Shown one piece after another: positions 18,901 through 25,811 of a stretch of DNA of 64,000 nt. Made by a program: the position numbers and the translations under genes. Below the pieces are notes generated by a model. The model was not told where the DNA came from, ran no database searches, and saw only the letters and a list, made by a program, of their open reading frames with translations. Numbering within the stretch: position 1 is the first letter of the stretch; every line of letters starts with the position of its first letter. The DNA comes from RGIG3002 sp964449325. Lineage in GTDB: Bacteria > Bacillota > Clostridia > Lachnospirales > Lachnospiraceae. Where the stretch lies: the NCBI GenBank assembly GCA_964449325.1, contig CAYUYJ010000014.1, positions 1 to 64,000 of the forward strand, read 5' to 3'.

Positions 18901-19041
18901 GAACGAGATATTCTTGATTATGAAAAAGAATATGAATTATGGGTTGAAGATGGAAGGGAAAAACCACAACAAATTACATTTGGTAAAGTGTTAAAGCTGA
19001 CAGGAATCAATCGAATACCATTAAGAAAGGTTAAGGAATAG
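15973..19041 (+). CDS. Sacsin/Hsp90-like GHKL ATPase
   Basis: 1022 residues. The N-terminal Bergerat-fold ATPase is recognisable: ELIQNAKD (45-52, N-box with Mg-binding Asn), FKHDGKSF (G1-like) and GKFGTGF (109-115, G2 lid). A long middle region has no motif I know. The C-terminus (SPIEVSNTIFIIKKHDKEIV ... LILTGINRIP-like end) resembles the terminal domain of other large bacterial sacsin-like ATPases. It follows the YgjP gene by 31 bp with AGAAGGAGTAAATTTA. Its stop overlaps the next start (TAGTG), so the two products are probably made together. A defence role is inferred from context. Confidence 0.8.
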   Translation: MSYSDVVQVAVNNAHDTAIANKIIDMMRNLKLKNDDKTACRWIWELIQNAKDVVGKDETVNIEIDFNERDKYLAFKHDGKSFTTDNIVSLISQVSSKERKKSSENNVTGKFGTGFLTTHLLSEKVLVDACLQDNDEPLKKISILLDRSGETKEEVIAAVNESFRQLKESQEADDLSIENSKGFNTCFLYELQNAGIEIAKNGLESLYVSIPYVFAFVEKINSIKVNDSFYVERGEKKVSGNMEAHSLHVTEKGCRKTVKIVLYREENIQLAIPVEVRDKEVFIVRYPENMPKLFCDFPLIGTEDFSFPVIINSAQFNPDEPRSGIFLTDKDNKIVDENKNLIKQALRAYKGLLDYVSEKKWNYLYNIVRVPKQQAKDWLSKEWFDKIVEECRQHIKSLEIINTASGEKKALFDFLDDQYVYIIGDRDETTREYVWELASLIYPERMVNNSEIHEWYNSLWKECRNFNIQELINRLEKFENLKNLELRLGDRCDAIDWLNRLYAVLIQTKNVSVFNNAIIFPNQYGQFCGLNELFIDDGIDEIYKRILELLDVRCRSYLLEKRIDLPDDIQCKIFDYKQLFEEILEALDGDAFSKREAMAQIIVLYDKQSKRDIEQIELLNLLNGLFAEQIPEDCEVKSVNEDISEKARRYWCTEMADAVSGFGYVSVLEKELKLNDGEDVWFWLRQFIEYLNKYKYKNLFERKTKPILPNQNGEFITMESLFLDSGEIDDVFKDIMCEEHEDIRSILLPIDIYFELPESRVKGLKDVVQVVTDYVKSNQGLSKKQDDNVKRYFNRLFCWINDNPEKAYNFFREIVENKHWLYNDEEIAQNMKKAERYDALMKKYNIYDQSVLEKALIAYSGEKMGDIEDIEISEELMVQYGIGSIEEFEKAKELDVFKENFVHVSESDRGKFEYVKNILERARKAVFKHLASLSEYDVSSPIEVSNTIFIIKKHDKEIVLIIRPSDYGQVILYYGAERDILDYEKEYELWVEDGREKPQQITFGKVLKLTGINRIPLRKVKE

Positions 19042-19934
19042 TGACATACGGGGAAGTAAAAAGATTAATAGATACATCCAATGGAAATTTGATTTGTAAA
19101 CAATTTTGCATTTTCCCAAATCAAATTACGGCAGATATAAAAGAAATAGTACATGAAGAATATGAGTATGGATACATTGTAATCGGTGTATCAAACTCAG
19201 GGGGAGATTATTCGTTTGATGGGATTGACAGACATATAAATATGAGTAAAATTCTGGAAACAGCAATAAAGCAAGTGCAGATAGATACATCAATCTCATA
19301 TGATACATGTCCGGTTAATGGGAAAAGCATATATATTATAAAAGTTAAAACTTGCCCTAGAACATTATCTGGTGCAGATATAGACAAGTCGTTAATGGAT
19401 GAAATAATGAGAGAATTATTGTCTGCTTGTGTCAAGTTGCAAGCTAATGCAATCTATCATGGTGCAAGTGAAGACCAAAGAAACGATTATATTAGAGATA
19501 TTCTTGAAACAGCCGGATACGATGTGAAAGATCAGACAAGAAGAGGTTTGTCTCCAAGTGGAAAGTCAGCTGGAGAAGTTGATATTTTGATAAAGAAGAA
19601 AAATTTTCCAGTGACAATAATCGAGGCATTAAACTTGACAAGCTTAAATACAAGCTATCTGGATAATCATATAGATAAAATATATGGTTACGATACGGCA
19701 GGTAATGCATTTAACATAATTCTTTCGTATGTTACCGTCGGCGATTTTGTGGGTTTTTGTAATAAATACATCGAACATATAAAAGGGTATAAATATCCAT
19801 TTAAAATTCTTTCGGTGGAGGAAAATGTTGACATAGGTAAAGTTTCATATTCCGATATAAAGGTGATGAAGACATTACATAATAGAAATGGAGTGGAAAC
19901 TATATTATATCATATATGTGTATTGTTGAAATAG
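19041..19934 (+). CDS. AlbA_2-like plus PD-(D/E)xK nuclease-like protein
   Basis: 297 residues, GTG start overlapping the upstream stop. The N-terminal half (YIVIGVSNSGGDYSFDGIDR ... GKSIYIIKVK) resembles a Schlafen-type AlbA_2 domain. The C-terminal half has a restriction-endonuclease-like core: GYDVKDQTRRGLSPSGKSAG, then E179-V-D181 and IIE195A. The usual lysine of ExK is not obvious (EAL), so catalysis is uncertain. The tight coupling to the GHKL ATPase suggests an ATPase-nuclease pair. I do not recognise the pair as a named system. Confidence 0.65.
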   Translation: MTYGEVKRLIDTSNGNLICKQFCIFPNQITADIKEIVHEEYEYGYIVIGVSNSGGDYSFDGIDRHINMSKILETAIKQVQIDTSISYDTCPVNGKSIYIIKVKTCPRTLSGADIDKSLMDEIMRELLSACVKLQANAIYHGASEDQRNDYIRDILETAGYDVKDQTRRGLSPSGKSAGEVDILIKKKNFPVTIIEALNLTSLNTSYLDNHIDKIYGYDTAGNAFNIILSYVTVGDFVGFCNKYIEHIKGYKYPFKILSVEENVDIGKVSYSDIKVMKTLHNRNGVETILYHICVLLK

Positions 19935-19974
19935 AATATATCATTGAATTTAGATATAGAACGGAGGATTTATT

Positions 19975-20955
19975 ATGGCAAATACAGTATGGGGCATACA
20001 TACAATGAATGACAGTTTGTTTTTGAATAATAATGTTATAGCTATCGGCTGGAAAGCATTTGGCGATCTTTCGGTATTGGATGCAACTCGTGATGCTTTT
20101 AAGGCACATTATGAGATAAGTTATCCAGATGCAAAGAAGGGAAGTATTCCAACTAGTGCGGGTATGTTATTTCGTTTTATCCATGAAGTGCAAATCGGAG
20201 ATTATGTTGTATTTCCTTCTAAAACTGACCGAAAGATTAATATTGGAATTATAGAAGGGGAGTATGAGTATGTGTCTTCATCCGATGAATATGTACAACA
20301 GAGAAAGGTAAAATGGCTCAAGCATTTACCACGAACAGTCTTTTCACAAGGCGCATTATATGAGGTCGGTTCGGCATTATCATTTTTCGTGGTGAAAAAT
20401 TATGCAGATGAATTCTTGGCTGCAATTGATAAGAATTTTGTAAAAGAATCCGTGGAGGAAGATGAAACTGTAGCGGCAACTGCGGATGAAATTATTGAAA
20501 GTACTAAAGATTTTATTTTAAAAGAATTGAGCAAAAATCTGAAAGGATATGAGTTGGAAGATTTTATCTCAGATCTTTTACAGGCAATGGGGTATCGCAC
20601 AACTATTTCTGCGCATGGTGGAGATAGTGGTATAGATATCGTTGCATACAAGGATGAGCTTCCACCGCGTATTATGGTACAGGTAAAGAGTCAGGATAGT
20701 GATATTAAGGAATCTACTATTCAATCCTTAAAAGGTGCAATGCGTGAGGGTGATTATGGCTTGTTTGTTACGCTTTCTAACTATACAAAGAATGCCCAGA
20801 AATATCTTGAAAGTACACCGATTATCCGTGGTATCAATGGTACCGAGCTGGTAGAACTGATTTTGAAATATTATGACAAATTGAGCGAAAAGTACCGCAA
20901 AATGATTCCGTTGAAGATGGTATATATTCCGGTGGCGAAAGAGGATGCGGAGTAG
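19975..20955 (+). CDS. Mrr-type restriction endonuclease
   Basis: 326 residues. The C-terminal Mrr_cat domain is clear: GYELEDFISDLLQAMGYRTT, then the catalytic D221 (SGIDIVAY) and Q236-V-K238 (VQVKSQ). The N-terminal part (ANTVWGIHTMNDSLFLNNNV ... GDYVVFPSK) resembles an EVE/PUA-like reader domain, which would recognise modified bases. Such enzymes are type IV, cutting modified foreign DNA. It follows the nuclease-like gene by 40 bp with ACGGAGGATTTATT before the ATG. Its specificity must tolerate the HsdM methylation made by the same element. Confidence 0.85.
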   Translation: MANTVWGIHTMNDSLFLNNNVIAIGWKAFGDLSVLDATRDAFKAHYEISYPDAKKGSIPTSAGMLFRFIHEVQIGDYVVFPSKTDRKINIGIIEGEYEYVSSSDEYVQQRKVKWLKHLPRTVFSQGALYEVGSALSFFVVKNYADEFLAAIDKNFVKESVEEDETVAATADEIIESTKDFILKELSKNLKGYELEDFISDLLQAMGYRTTISAHGGDSGIDIVAYKDELPPRIMVQVKSQDSDIKESTIQSLKGAMREGDYGLFVTLSNYTKNAQKYLESTPIIRGINGTELVELILKYYDKLSEKYRKMIPLKMVYIPVAKEDAE

Positions 20956-21000
20956 AGAAAATTTGGATAACAAGAGATACTATATTAGGGAGATGATTTA

Positions 21001-21933
21001 TTGGCAGAAAAGATAGAGACACAGTATAAATTTAAAGACCATGATTTAGAAGAATTATGGTATATAATGTATGTATTGTCAGATTCAATGTTTACATCTC
21101 CCAGAAGTTCAATAGGGGAAAAAGGAACATATTTTTTATCATGTGAAAATGTTATGTCCGTAATGAATACATTGGTTTCCATTGATTTCTGCGCCGATAG
21201 AGAACATTTTTCGGATGCATTTACATTGGCAAGAAAGTATAGAGATGATCTAATGCAATATGTGTATCTATTAAATGTTGTTTCTAGGATTCGTGGTCTT
21301 TCAGATGAGGAGTTAAATAAATATGATATAACAGATGTGCAATCATTTATGAAGATGATTGAAACGGAAATAACTCTTTTAGCATCCGGAGAAACAAAGA
21401 ATAAAGAACAAAAGGCGGTTGAAGCGTGGTTTTACAAGGAATTGGAAATGGATACGCATTCAAAGGATAGAAAAGACTATTTTGACACATCTAAGTACAA
21501 GCGCCATCTTGAAAATTCAAATGATAAATTGAAACATATTATGAGTTCATATTTTGAAAATATATGGCGAACTGTTGATAGAAAATTAAATAATTATGTG
21601 CATGGAAATGGTGTGAATTATATTTCTGTAAATTATGTCAGAAATATAGAATCAAGTACAATACATAATGAACTGATTGAAATTATGAAAAATATCACAT
21701 CCATTTTTTTGAGTGCCTTAGCGATGGTAGATGCAACTCAAATGCGTTCTACAGATTACTTAGATGCATTAGAATTTGATGAGAAACTGATAGAAGGTTC
21801 TCAGTATTGGGTGGCGCCATGCATAGTTGAGTATATGGAAAAGAATTTTCCTAAAATAGATAAAGGACTATTGCAGTATATAGAAGATAATAATGATTAT
21901 GGTATGAAGTTTTGCGCGTGTGATTATGAATAA
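21001..21933 (+). CDS. Uncharacterised protein with HEPN-like motif
   Basis: 310 residues, not recognised by family. TTG start behind AGGGAGATGATTTA. The protein is helical and ends the run of co-directional restriction genes. A possible HEPN motif R194-x6-H201 lies in RKLNNYVHGNG, and the NYVHGNG context resembles HEPN-type proteins. HEPN domains are often RNases in abortive infection. This is pattern-based inference; no polymorphic toxin or nuclease domain is otherwise visible. Confidence 0.6.
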   Translation: MAEKIETQYKFKDHDLEELWYIMYVLSDSMFTSPRSSIGEKGTYFLSCENVMSVMNTLVSIDFCADREHFSDAFTLARKYRDDLMQYVYLLNVVSRIRGLSDEELNKYDITDVQSFMKMIETEITLLASGETKNKEQKAVEAWFYKELEMDTHSKDRKDYFDTSKYKRHLENSNDKLKHIMSSYFENIWRTVDRKLNNYVHGNGVNYISVNYVRNIESSTIHNELIEIMKNITSIFLSALAMVDATQMRSTDYLDALEFDEKLIEGSQYWVAPCIVEYMEKNFPKIDKGLLQYIEDNNDYGMKFCACDYE

Positions 21934-21953
21934 AAAGTAATTGTGCGAACAAA

Positions 21954-21978
21954 AATTGTGGCGACATGTCGCCAATTT
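21954..21978. promoter_or_regulatory. Perfect 14-bp palindrome in a longer hairpin
   Basis: GGCGACATGTCGCC (21960-21973) is a perfect palindrome, extended on both sides by AAATTG / CAATTTT. It lies between the HEPN-like gene and a XRE gene. It could be a terminator (TTTTA follows) or the operator of the XRE protein 21 bp downstream. Confidence 0.45.
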
Positions 21979-21998
21979 TAAGAAAGGGGATTGTAGAA

Positions 21999-22313
21999 AT
22001 GTATCAGCCCATCGATCAAGTCAAAACCGGTATAAAACTGAAAATGCTACTGAAGGCAGCAGGTTACGATGTGAAGTACATTCAGGAGTATCTCCATCTG
22101 TCCTGTCCGCAATCCATATACCGATGGTTTAAGGGCAAGGTGCTTCCTTCGGTGGAACATTTATGTGCGTTGAGTAAATTGCTGAATGTACATATGGAAG
22201 ACTTGCTGGTGTTGCAGGGAGAATCTGTTATCTACAGCATGATTGACTTGTCCAATGACACTACTACAAAGCGACTGCTGACCTATGCAAAATATCTTCA
22301 GAAGGTGGCATAA
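21999..22313 (+). CDS. Small XRE-type HTH regulator
   Basis: 104 residues from the ATG at 21999, which follows AGAAAGGGGATTGT. GIKLKMLLKAAGYDVKYIQE, then LHLSCPQSIYRWFKGKVLPS and LCALSKLLNVHMEDLL form a XRE-like HTH domain. No effector domain follows. Its target is unknown; a palindrome lies directly upstream. Regulators of this kind are common in Lachnospiraceae mobile elements. Confidence 0.75.
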   Translation: MYQPIDQVKTGIKLKMLLKAAGYDVKYIQEYLHLSCPQSIYRWFKGKVLPSVEHLCALSKLLNVHMEDLLVLQGESVIYSMIDLSNDTTTKRLLTYAKYLQKVA

Positions 22314-22405
22314 GCCTATTGGACTATCTGTCCAATGACAAATTAAATAGTATAAATTATCCTCTTATTAAGCCTGAGTGACAGGTGACGATAGGAGGAT
22401 TTTTT

Positions 22406-22801
22406 ATGCAGAAAAATAAGTGTGTTTATGAAGTGTCGCTGACGAAGCAGGAGTTTGTAGATATTCTTAACAGGCTCCGGGAAGCAACAGAATTGGTGGA
22501 CAAGGTGGAGGCGTTGTTTCGTGACAGCAGGGAGAACCTGGAATGTGATTTTTGCAATGGTGCCGGATTACAGATATCTCATGAAGGAATTGTAGTAAAA
22601 CTCCTGGAAAGATTGATGCGGGATAATGCCGGGAACATCTCGTATTTTATCTATGAATTAGATTACGGAAAAACGTATCAGGAAGGTTGCATTTCTGACC
22701 AAAGCGGTAATATTGATTTCAGTACACCGGAGAAGTTGTATGATTACCTAATGAAAGAATATAGCTTAAAAAATGGTAGTGACAATAATGCAGAAGAATG
22801 A
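22406..22801 (+). CDS. Hypothetical protein
   Basis: 131 residues from the ATG at 22406, preceded by ATAGGAGGATTTTTT. I do not recognise the family. The protein is acidic and has a C-x-x-C-N-G-A-G segment (CDFCNGAG at about 50-57) and a conserved-looking FIYELDYGKTY block. Such proteins occur among accessory genes of Firmicute integrative elements. It probably belongs to a small operon with the next gene. Confidence 0.65.
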   Translation: MQKNKCVYEVSLTKQEFVDILNRLREATELVDKVEALFRDSRENLECDFCNGAGLQISHEGIVVKLLERLMRDNAGNISYFIYELDYGKTYQEGCISDQSGNIDFSTPEKLYDYLMKEYSLKNGSDNNAEE

Positions 22802-22848
22802 GGTGAGAGTAATAATGTTACGGATAAAAGAAGCGGAGGAGAATGGTC

Positions 22849-23412
22849 ATGGGGACTAATTACTATTTTATGAGCAAGAATAAAGAGTTGATGCAGACTT
22901 GTTTTGCCGGGAAAACTGAATGCGGTGTACTTGAAGAGGAGTATTCCATTGTAGATGAGCCTTTTCTTGGATACCGGTGCCACCTGAATAAACTAAGCTA
23001 TGGATGGCGACCGTTGTTTCAGAAACATAAAGCTTTTGATAGTTTCCGAAAGCTGGAGGAATTTTATTGGGAACATCAGGCCGATTTGGAGATTTATGAT
23101 GAATACGGGAAAAAGTATTCTTGGGAAGAGTATTTTGAAACAGTTTACGAACATAGCCGACGCAGCACCGAACCTGTGAAGTGGGTATATGAAGTAGATC
23201 CTATGTTTTCGAGCAAAGAACCTAGCCTGCACACCGTTAGTTGCTGTGAAGACGAAGCAGAGCTTTATGTACCATTTAATCATATGGAGTATGAAGAAAC
23301 GTTGAACAAAGCAAGGTCTAAATTCTGTGTATACGAACGAAGGTATGGAGAAGAAAAGTATTGGAGCGATCCGGAGTATTTGTTTGATTGGACGGAAGGG
23401 GAGTTTATGTAG
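22849..23412 (+). CDS. Hypothetical protein (MGTNYY family)
   Basis: 187 residues. GGAGGA at 22835-22840 is 8 bp from the ATG at 22849, so that start is preferred to the ATG at 22843. The N-terminus MGTNYYFMSKNKELM is typical of a small family found in phages and mobile elements. Aromatic residues and CHLNKLSYGWRPLFQKHKAF are notable. There is no known function. Confidence 0.65.
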   Translation: MGTNYYFMSKNKELMQTCFAGKTECGVLEEEYSIVDEPFLGYRCHLNKLSYGWRPLFQKHKAFDSFRKLEEFYWEHQADLEIYDEYGKKYSWEEYFETVYEHSRRSTEPVKWVYEVDPMFSSKEPSLHTVSCCEDEAELYVPFNHMEYEETLNKARSKFCVYERRYGEEKYWSDPEYLFDWTEGEFM

Positions 23413-23470
23413 GGTTTCATATTACACATATGATGCTTGCATATTACAAATAATTTACGGAAGAATATAA

Positions 23471-23499
23471 TTGACATAGTTTGCGTCAGAGAATATAAT
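23471..23499 (+). promoter_or_regulatory. Consensus promoter of the AbiE operon
   Basis: TTGACA (23471-23476), exactly 17 bp, TATAAT (23494-23499); 56 bp before abiEi. The block TAATTGACATAG recurs at the promoter downstream of abiEii. Confidence 0.8.
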
Positions 23500-23554
23500 A
23501 GACTTAATAAAATAGAATTATAAAGTCTAAAACATTAAGAAAGGAGAAAAGACG

Positions 23555-24178
23555 ATGCTGTACAATTATATAAAAGAACATTACAAAGAAGCAGAGCCGA
23601 TTTTCTTTTCGGATTTGGAGAGAGAGGATATTACGAAGTCTGCATTAAATCAGCAGTTGAAAAAACTCTGTGAAAAAGGTCTTCTGCAGAAATATGATAC
23701 TGGGGTATATTTTATTCCAAAGAAGACACTACTAAATTCTACCATTGGTCCTAATGCGGATATGGTGGCAAGATATCGATTTATCTCTAAAGGGGATAAT
23801 ATCGATGGTTTCTATGGGGGCAATTCCTTTGCTAACCAGATAGGGATTACTACACAGGTTCCGCGAGTGGTTGAGATTGTAAGTAATAATACCAACTCGT
23901 CAGACAGAGAGGTTCGGATTGGTAATAGAAGATTTTATGTGAGAAAACCAATCGTACAAATAACAAAAGAGAATGTGTATGTGTTACAGATGCTGGAGCT
24001 GCTGAAAAATCTTGATGCGTATTTAGATTATTCCTATGTGGAGGCACGGGAGAAATTCGCAGAGTATATATCCATTCATGGAATCACAAGAAGTGATGTG
24101 GATTTGTATATCAGAAAGTATCCGATGTCTACGTTTAAATACTATTATGAATTGGAGTTAAATCATGTACTTGCATAA
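23555..24178 (+). CDS. abiEi: AbiEi-type antitoxin/transcriptional repressor
   Basis: 207 residues. An N-terminal winged HTH (FFSDLEREDITKSALNQQLK KLCEKGLL pattern) is followed by the AbiEi C-terminal region (PKKTLLNSTIGPNADMVARY and a DUF6088-like segment). In AbiE systems this protein represses its own operon and counteracts the nucleotidyltransferase toxin. It overlaps the toxin gene by 14 bases, the usual arrangement, and has a near-perfect promoter. AGAAAGGAGAAAAGACG sets the start. Confidence 0.85.
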   Translation: MLYNYIKEHYKEAEPIFFSDLEREDITKSALNQQLKKLCEKGLLQKYDTGVYFIPKKTLLNSTIGPNADMVARYRFISKGDNIDGFYGGNSFANQIGITTQVPRVVEIVSNNTNSSDREVRIGNRRFYVRKPIVQITKENVYVLQMLELLKNLDAYLDYSYVEAREKFAEYISIHGITRSDVDLYIRKYPMSTFKYYYELELNHVLA

Positions 24179-25082
24179 AGAAAATAGAGAATTATTTCGC
24201 GATGCAATTTTGCTGGCTTCACAGAAACTGGAGGTCAGTGAAGATATCGTGGAGAAAGATTATTATGTCACTTTGATTTTGAAGAAGCTTTCTACGATTG
24301 AATATCCGGTTGTATTTAAGGGCGGTACATCTCTTTCCAAAGCCTTTCATGTAATTGACCGGTTCTCTGAGGATATCGACATTACATTTACAGAGCATCT
24401 GGGTGAAGCTAGAAGAAAGAAACTGAAATATAACATATTGAAGCCTATTGCGGATGAGTTAGGGCTTGTGATTCGTAACTTTGATTCAATTGAAAGTGAT
24501 AAAAATCTGAATCATTATGATTTTTATTATGAGTCAGTGGTAGGGGATAGAGTTATCAATGCCATTCCGCCTTATGTTAAGTTGGAAACATCCTTGATGT
24601 CCTATGCATTTCCTACAGAAGAAAAGGAGCTGGGGAATTATATATTGGATGCCCTCGGAACTGAAGAAGAAGAGCTTATTACAACATATGATTTGAGGAC
24701 ATTCCCTATGCGTGTTCAGTCATTGAACCGTACCCTGATTGATAAAGTTTTTGCTGTATGCGATTATTACCTACAGGGCAAGGCTCACAGAAATGCAAGA
24801 CATTTGTATGATATTTATAAGCTGACAGAGAATGTGGAGATTGACGATAATTTCTTGAAGCTTGTAAAAGAAGTACGTGCACATAGAATTGATATGGGAA
24901 GAGAAATTGCTCCGGCAGCACCTCTGGACGTTGATATTTTAGAGTTAGCCCGGAAAGTATGTGATGAAGATTTTTACAAAGAAGATTATCGGGAGACCAC
25001 TCTCAAATTGATTTCAGATTCTTTAGAGTATGAGATGTTGAAGAGGCATTATAGGGAATTGGCGGAGAAGATATTTGCCTGA
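24165..25082 (+). CDS. abiEii: AbiEii-type nucleotidyltransferase toxin
   Basis: 305 residues of the AbiEii/AbiGii nucleotidyltransferase family. The active-site pattern is plain: FKGGTSLSKAF (GGTSLSK, 53-59) and SEDIDI with D70 and D72 as metal ligands, then the family's later block QSLNRTLIDKVFAVCDYYLQ and HRNARHLYDIYKL. Toxins of this family block growth when phage infection upsets the antitoxin balance, which gives abortive infection. It is co-translated with abiEi. All key residues appear present. Confidence 0.88.
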   Translation: MYLHKENRELFRDAILLASQKLEVSEDIVEKDYYVTLILKKLSTIEYPVVFKGGTSLSKAFHVIDRFSEDIDITFTEHLGEARRKKLKYNILKPIADELGLVIRNFDSIESDKNLNHYDFYYESVVGDRVINAIPPYVKLETSLMSYAFPTEEKELGNYILDALGTEEEELITTYDLRTFPMRVQSLNRTLIDKVFAVCDYYLQGKAHRNARHLYDIYKLTENVEIDDNFLKLVKEVRAHRIDMGREIAPAAPLDVDILELARKVCDEDFYKEDYRETTLKLISDSLEYEMLKRHYRELAEKIFA

Positions 25083-25128
25083 TATGTTTTTCTATTCCAA
25101 AAGATGTAAAATGGAGTAGAATATGTAA

Positions 25129-25157
25129 TTGACATAGCAGTCTGAATGGCATATTAT
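25129..25157 (+). promoter_or_regulatory. Promoter with no protein gene behind it
   Basis: TTGACA (25129-25134), 17 bp, TATTAT (25152-25157), 47 bp after the abiEii stop. It shares TAATTGACATAG with the abiE promoter. No open frame of credible length follows before two terminators. Confidence 0.65.
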
Positions 25158-25271
25158 TATTCATACAAAGGTCTCCATTAACCTTATGGTTTTGAACTAT
25201 AGAAGAGATGAACATTAAAGAAAATATTATGTTATAGTTTGGGCTGGTCGAAAGATCTGGGTCCATCAGCA

Positions 25272-25295
25272 GATGGGGAGGTTCCCCATCAATTT
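25272..25295 (+). terminator. Terminator inside the candidate RNA
   Basis: GATGGGGA-GGT-TCCCCATC, perfect 8-bp stem, then AATTTTT. Confidence 0.75.
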
Positions 25296-25341
25296 TTCAT
25301 AATATATTTGGAATTGCGGCGGACGTCTGCGGACTATGCCT

Positions 25342-25374
25342 AAGGGAGTTGGATGCGTCCGGCTTCCTTTTTTT
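25342..25374 (+). terminator. Second terminator of the candidate RNA
   Basis: AAGGGAGTTGGA-TGCG-TCCGGCTTCCTT, 12 bp with three G-T pairs, followed by TTTTT. Confidence 0.7.
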
Positions 25375-25428
25375 ATGTTTATGTAAAGATACACACGAGA
25401 GCAACTTGTGTGTACTTATACTTTAATG

Positions 25429-25493
25429 TGTATCACACCTTGTATTCCGTCATTTTTGTTCGCCCATCCTAAGCTCATTCGAGGTGTGATACA
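25429..25493. repeat. 12-bp perfect inverted repeat around GTGATAC motif
   Basis: TGTATCACACCT (25429-25440) and AGGTGTGATACA (25482-25493) are exact reverse complements. Each holds the GTGATAC heptamer found near the left end. They are probably integrase or excisionase binding sites. Confidence 0.55.
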
Positions 25494-25548
25494 TCCGCAA
25501 AACATAATTCCGTTCGCCCACCCTGTCACTAATCAGCGAAGGTCGAAC

Positions 25549-25580
25549 GAATTTCGAAAAGAATGAATTTCGAAAAGAAT
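25549..25580 (+). repeat. 16-bp perfect tandem repeat
   Basis: GAATTTCGAAAAGAAT occurs twice back to back. It lies between GTTCGCCCA-type repeats (25460, 25511, and GTTCGTCCA at 25597). The whole stretch 25381-25811 has no gene and looks like a protein-binding region beside attR. Confidence 0.6.
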
Positions 25581-25661
25581 CATTTTACATTCCAGTTCGT
25601 CCATGCTACAATATCCTCAGGTGGACGAAAACGGTGTCGTTCGGATGCGGACAAAAGGGGC

Positions 25662-25696
25662 GTGATACACAAGGTGTTTCCCCGAATCCGTGATAC
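25662..25696 (+). repeat. Two GTGATAC repeats near the right end
   Basis: GTGATAC at 25662-25668 (CGTGATACACAAGGTGT) and 25690-25696 (CCGTGATACGAATCTG), 116 to 150 bp inside attR. They complete a set of six copies shared with the left end. Confidence 0.5.
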
Positions 25697-25811
25697 GAAT
25701 CTGCAACATTTCCCCCGGAAAAAGTAAAAATAATAGGTAAAATACCCATAAAATGAGTCACAAAACGGCAAAATCCGTAACAAATAAGTTTCTAAACACA
25801 GCCAAATCAGA

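Larger units (their letters stand above)
25164..25374 (+). ncRNA. Candidate small RNA with two terminators
   Basis: A transcript from the promoter at 25129 would start near 25164 and meet a perfect terminator at 25272-25295, giving about 130 nt, or a second at 25342-25374, giving about 210 nt. The segment CCATC-AGCA-GATGG (25263-25276) overlaps the 5' arm of the first terminator and could form a competing hairpin, as in an attenuator. No family (T-box, riboswitch, 6S) is recognised. Existence is inferred from the signals alone. Confidence 0.45.

Noticed and set aside
25381..25811. CRISPR-like or iteron-type origin
   Set aside because: Repeats are short, of several types and irregularly spaced; there are no uniform spacers and no replication initiator gene nearby.
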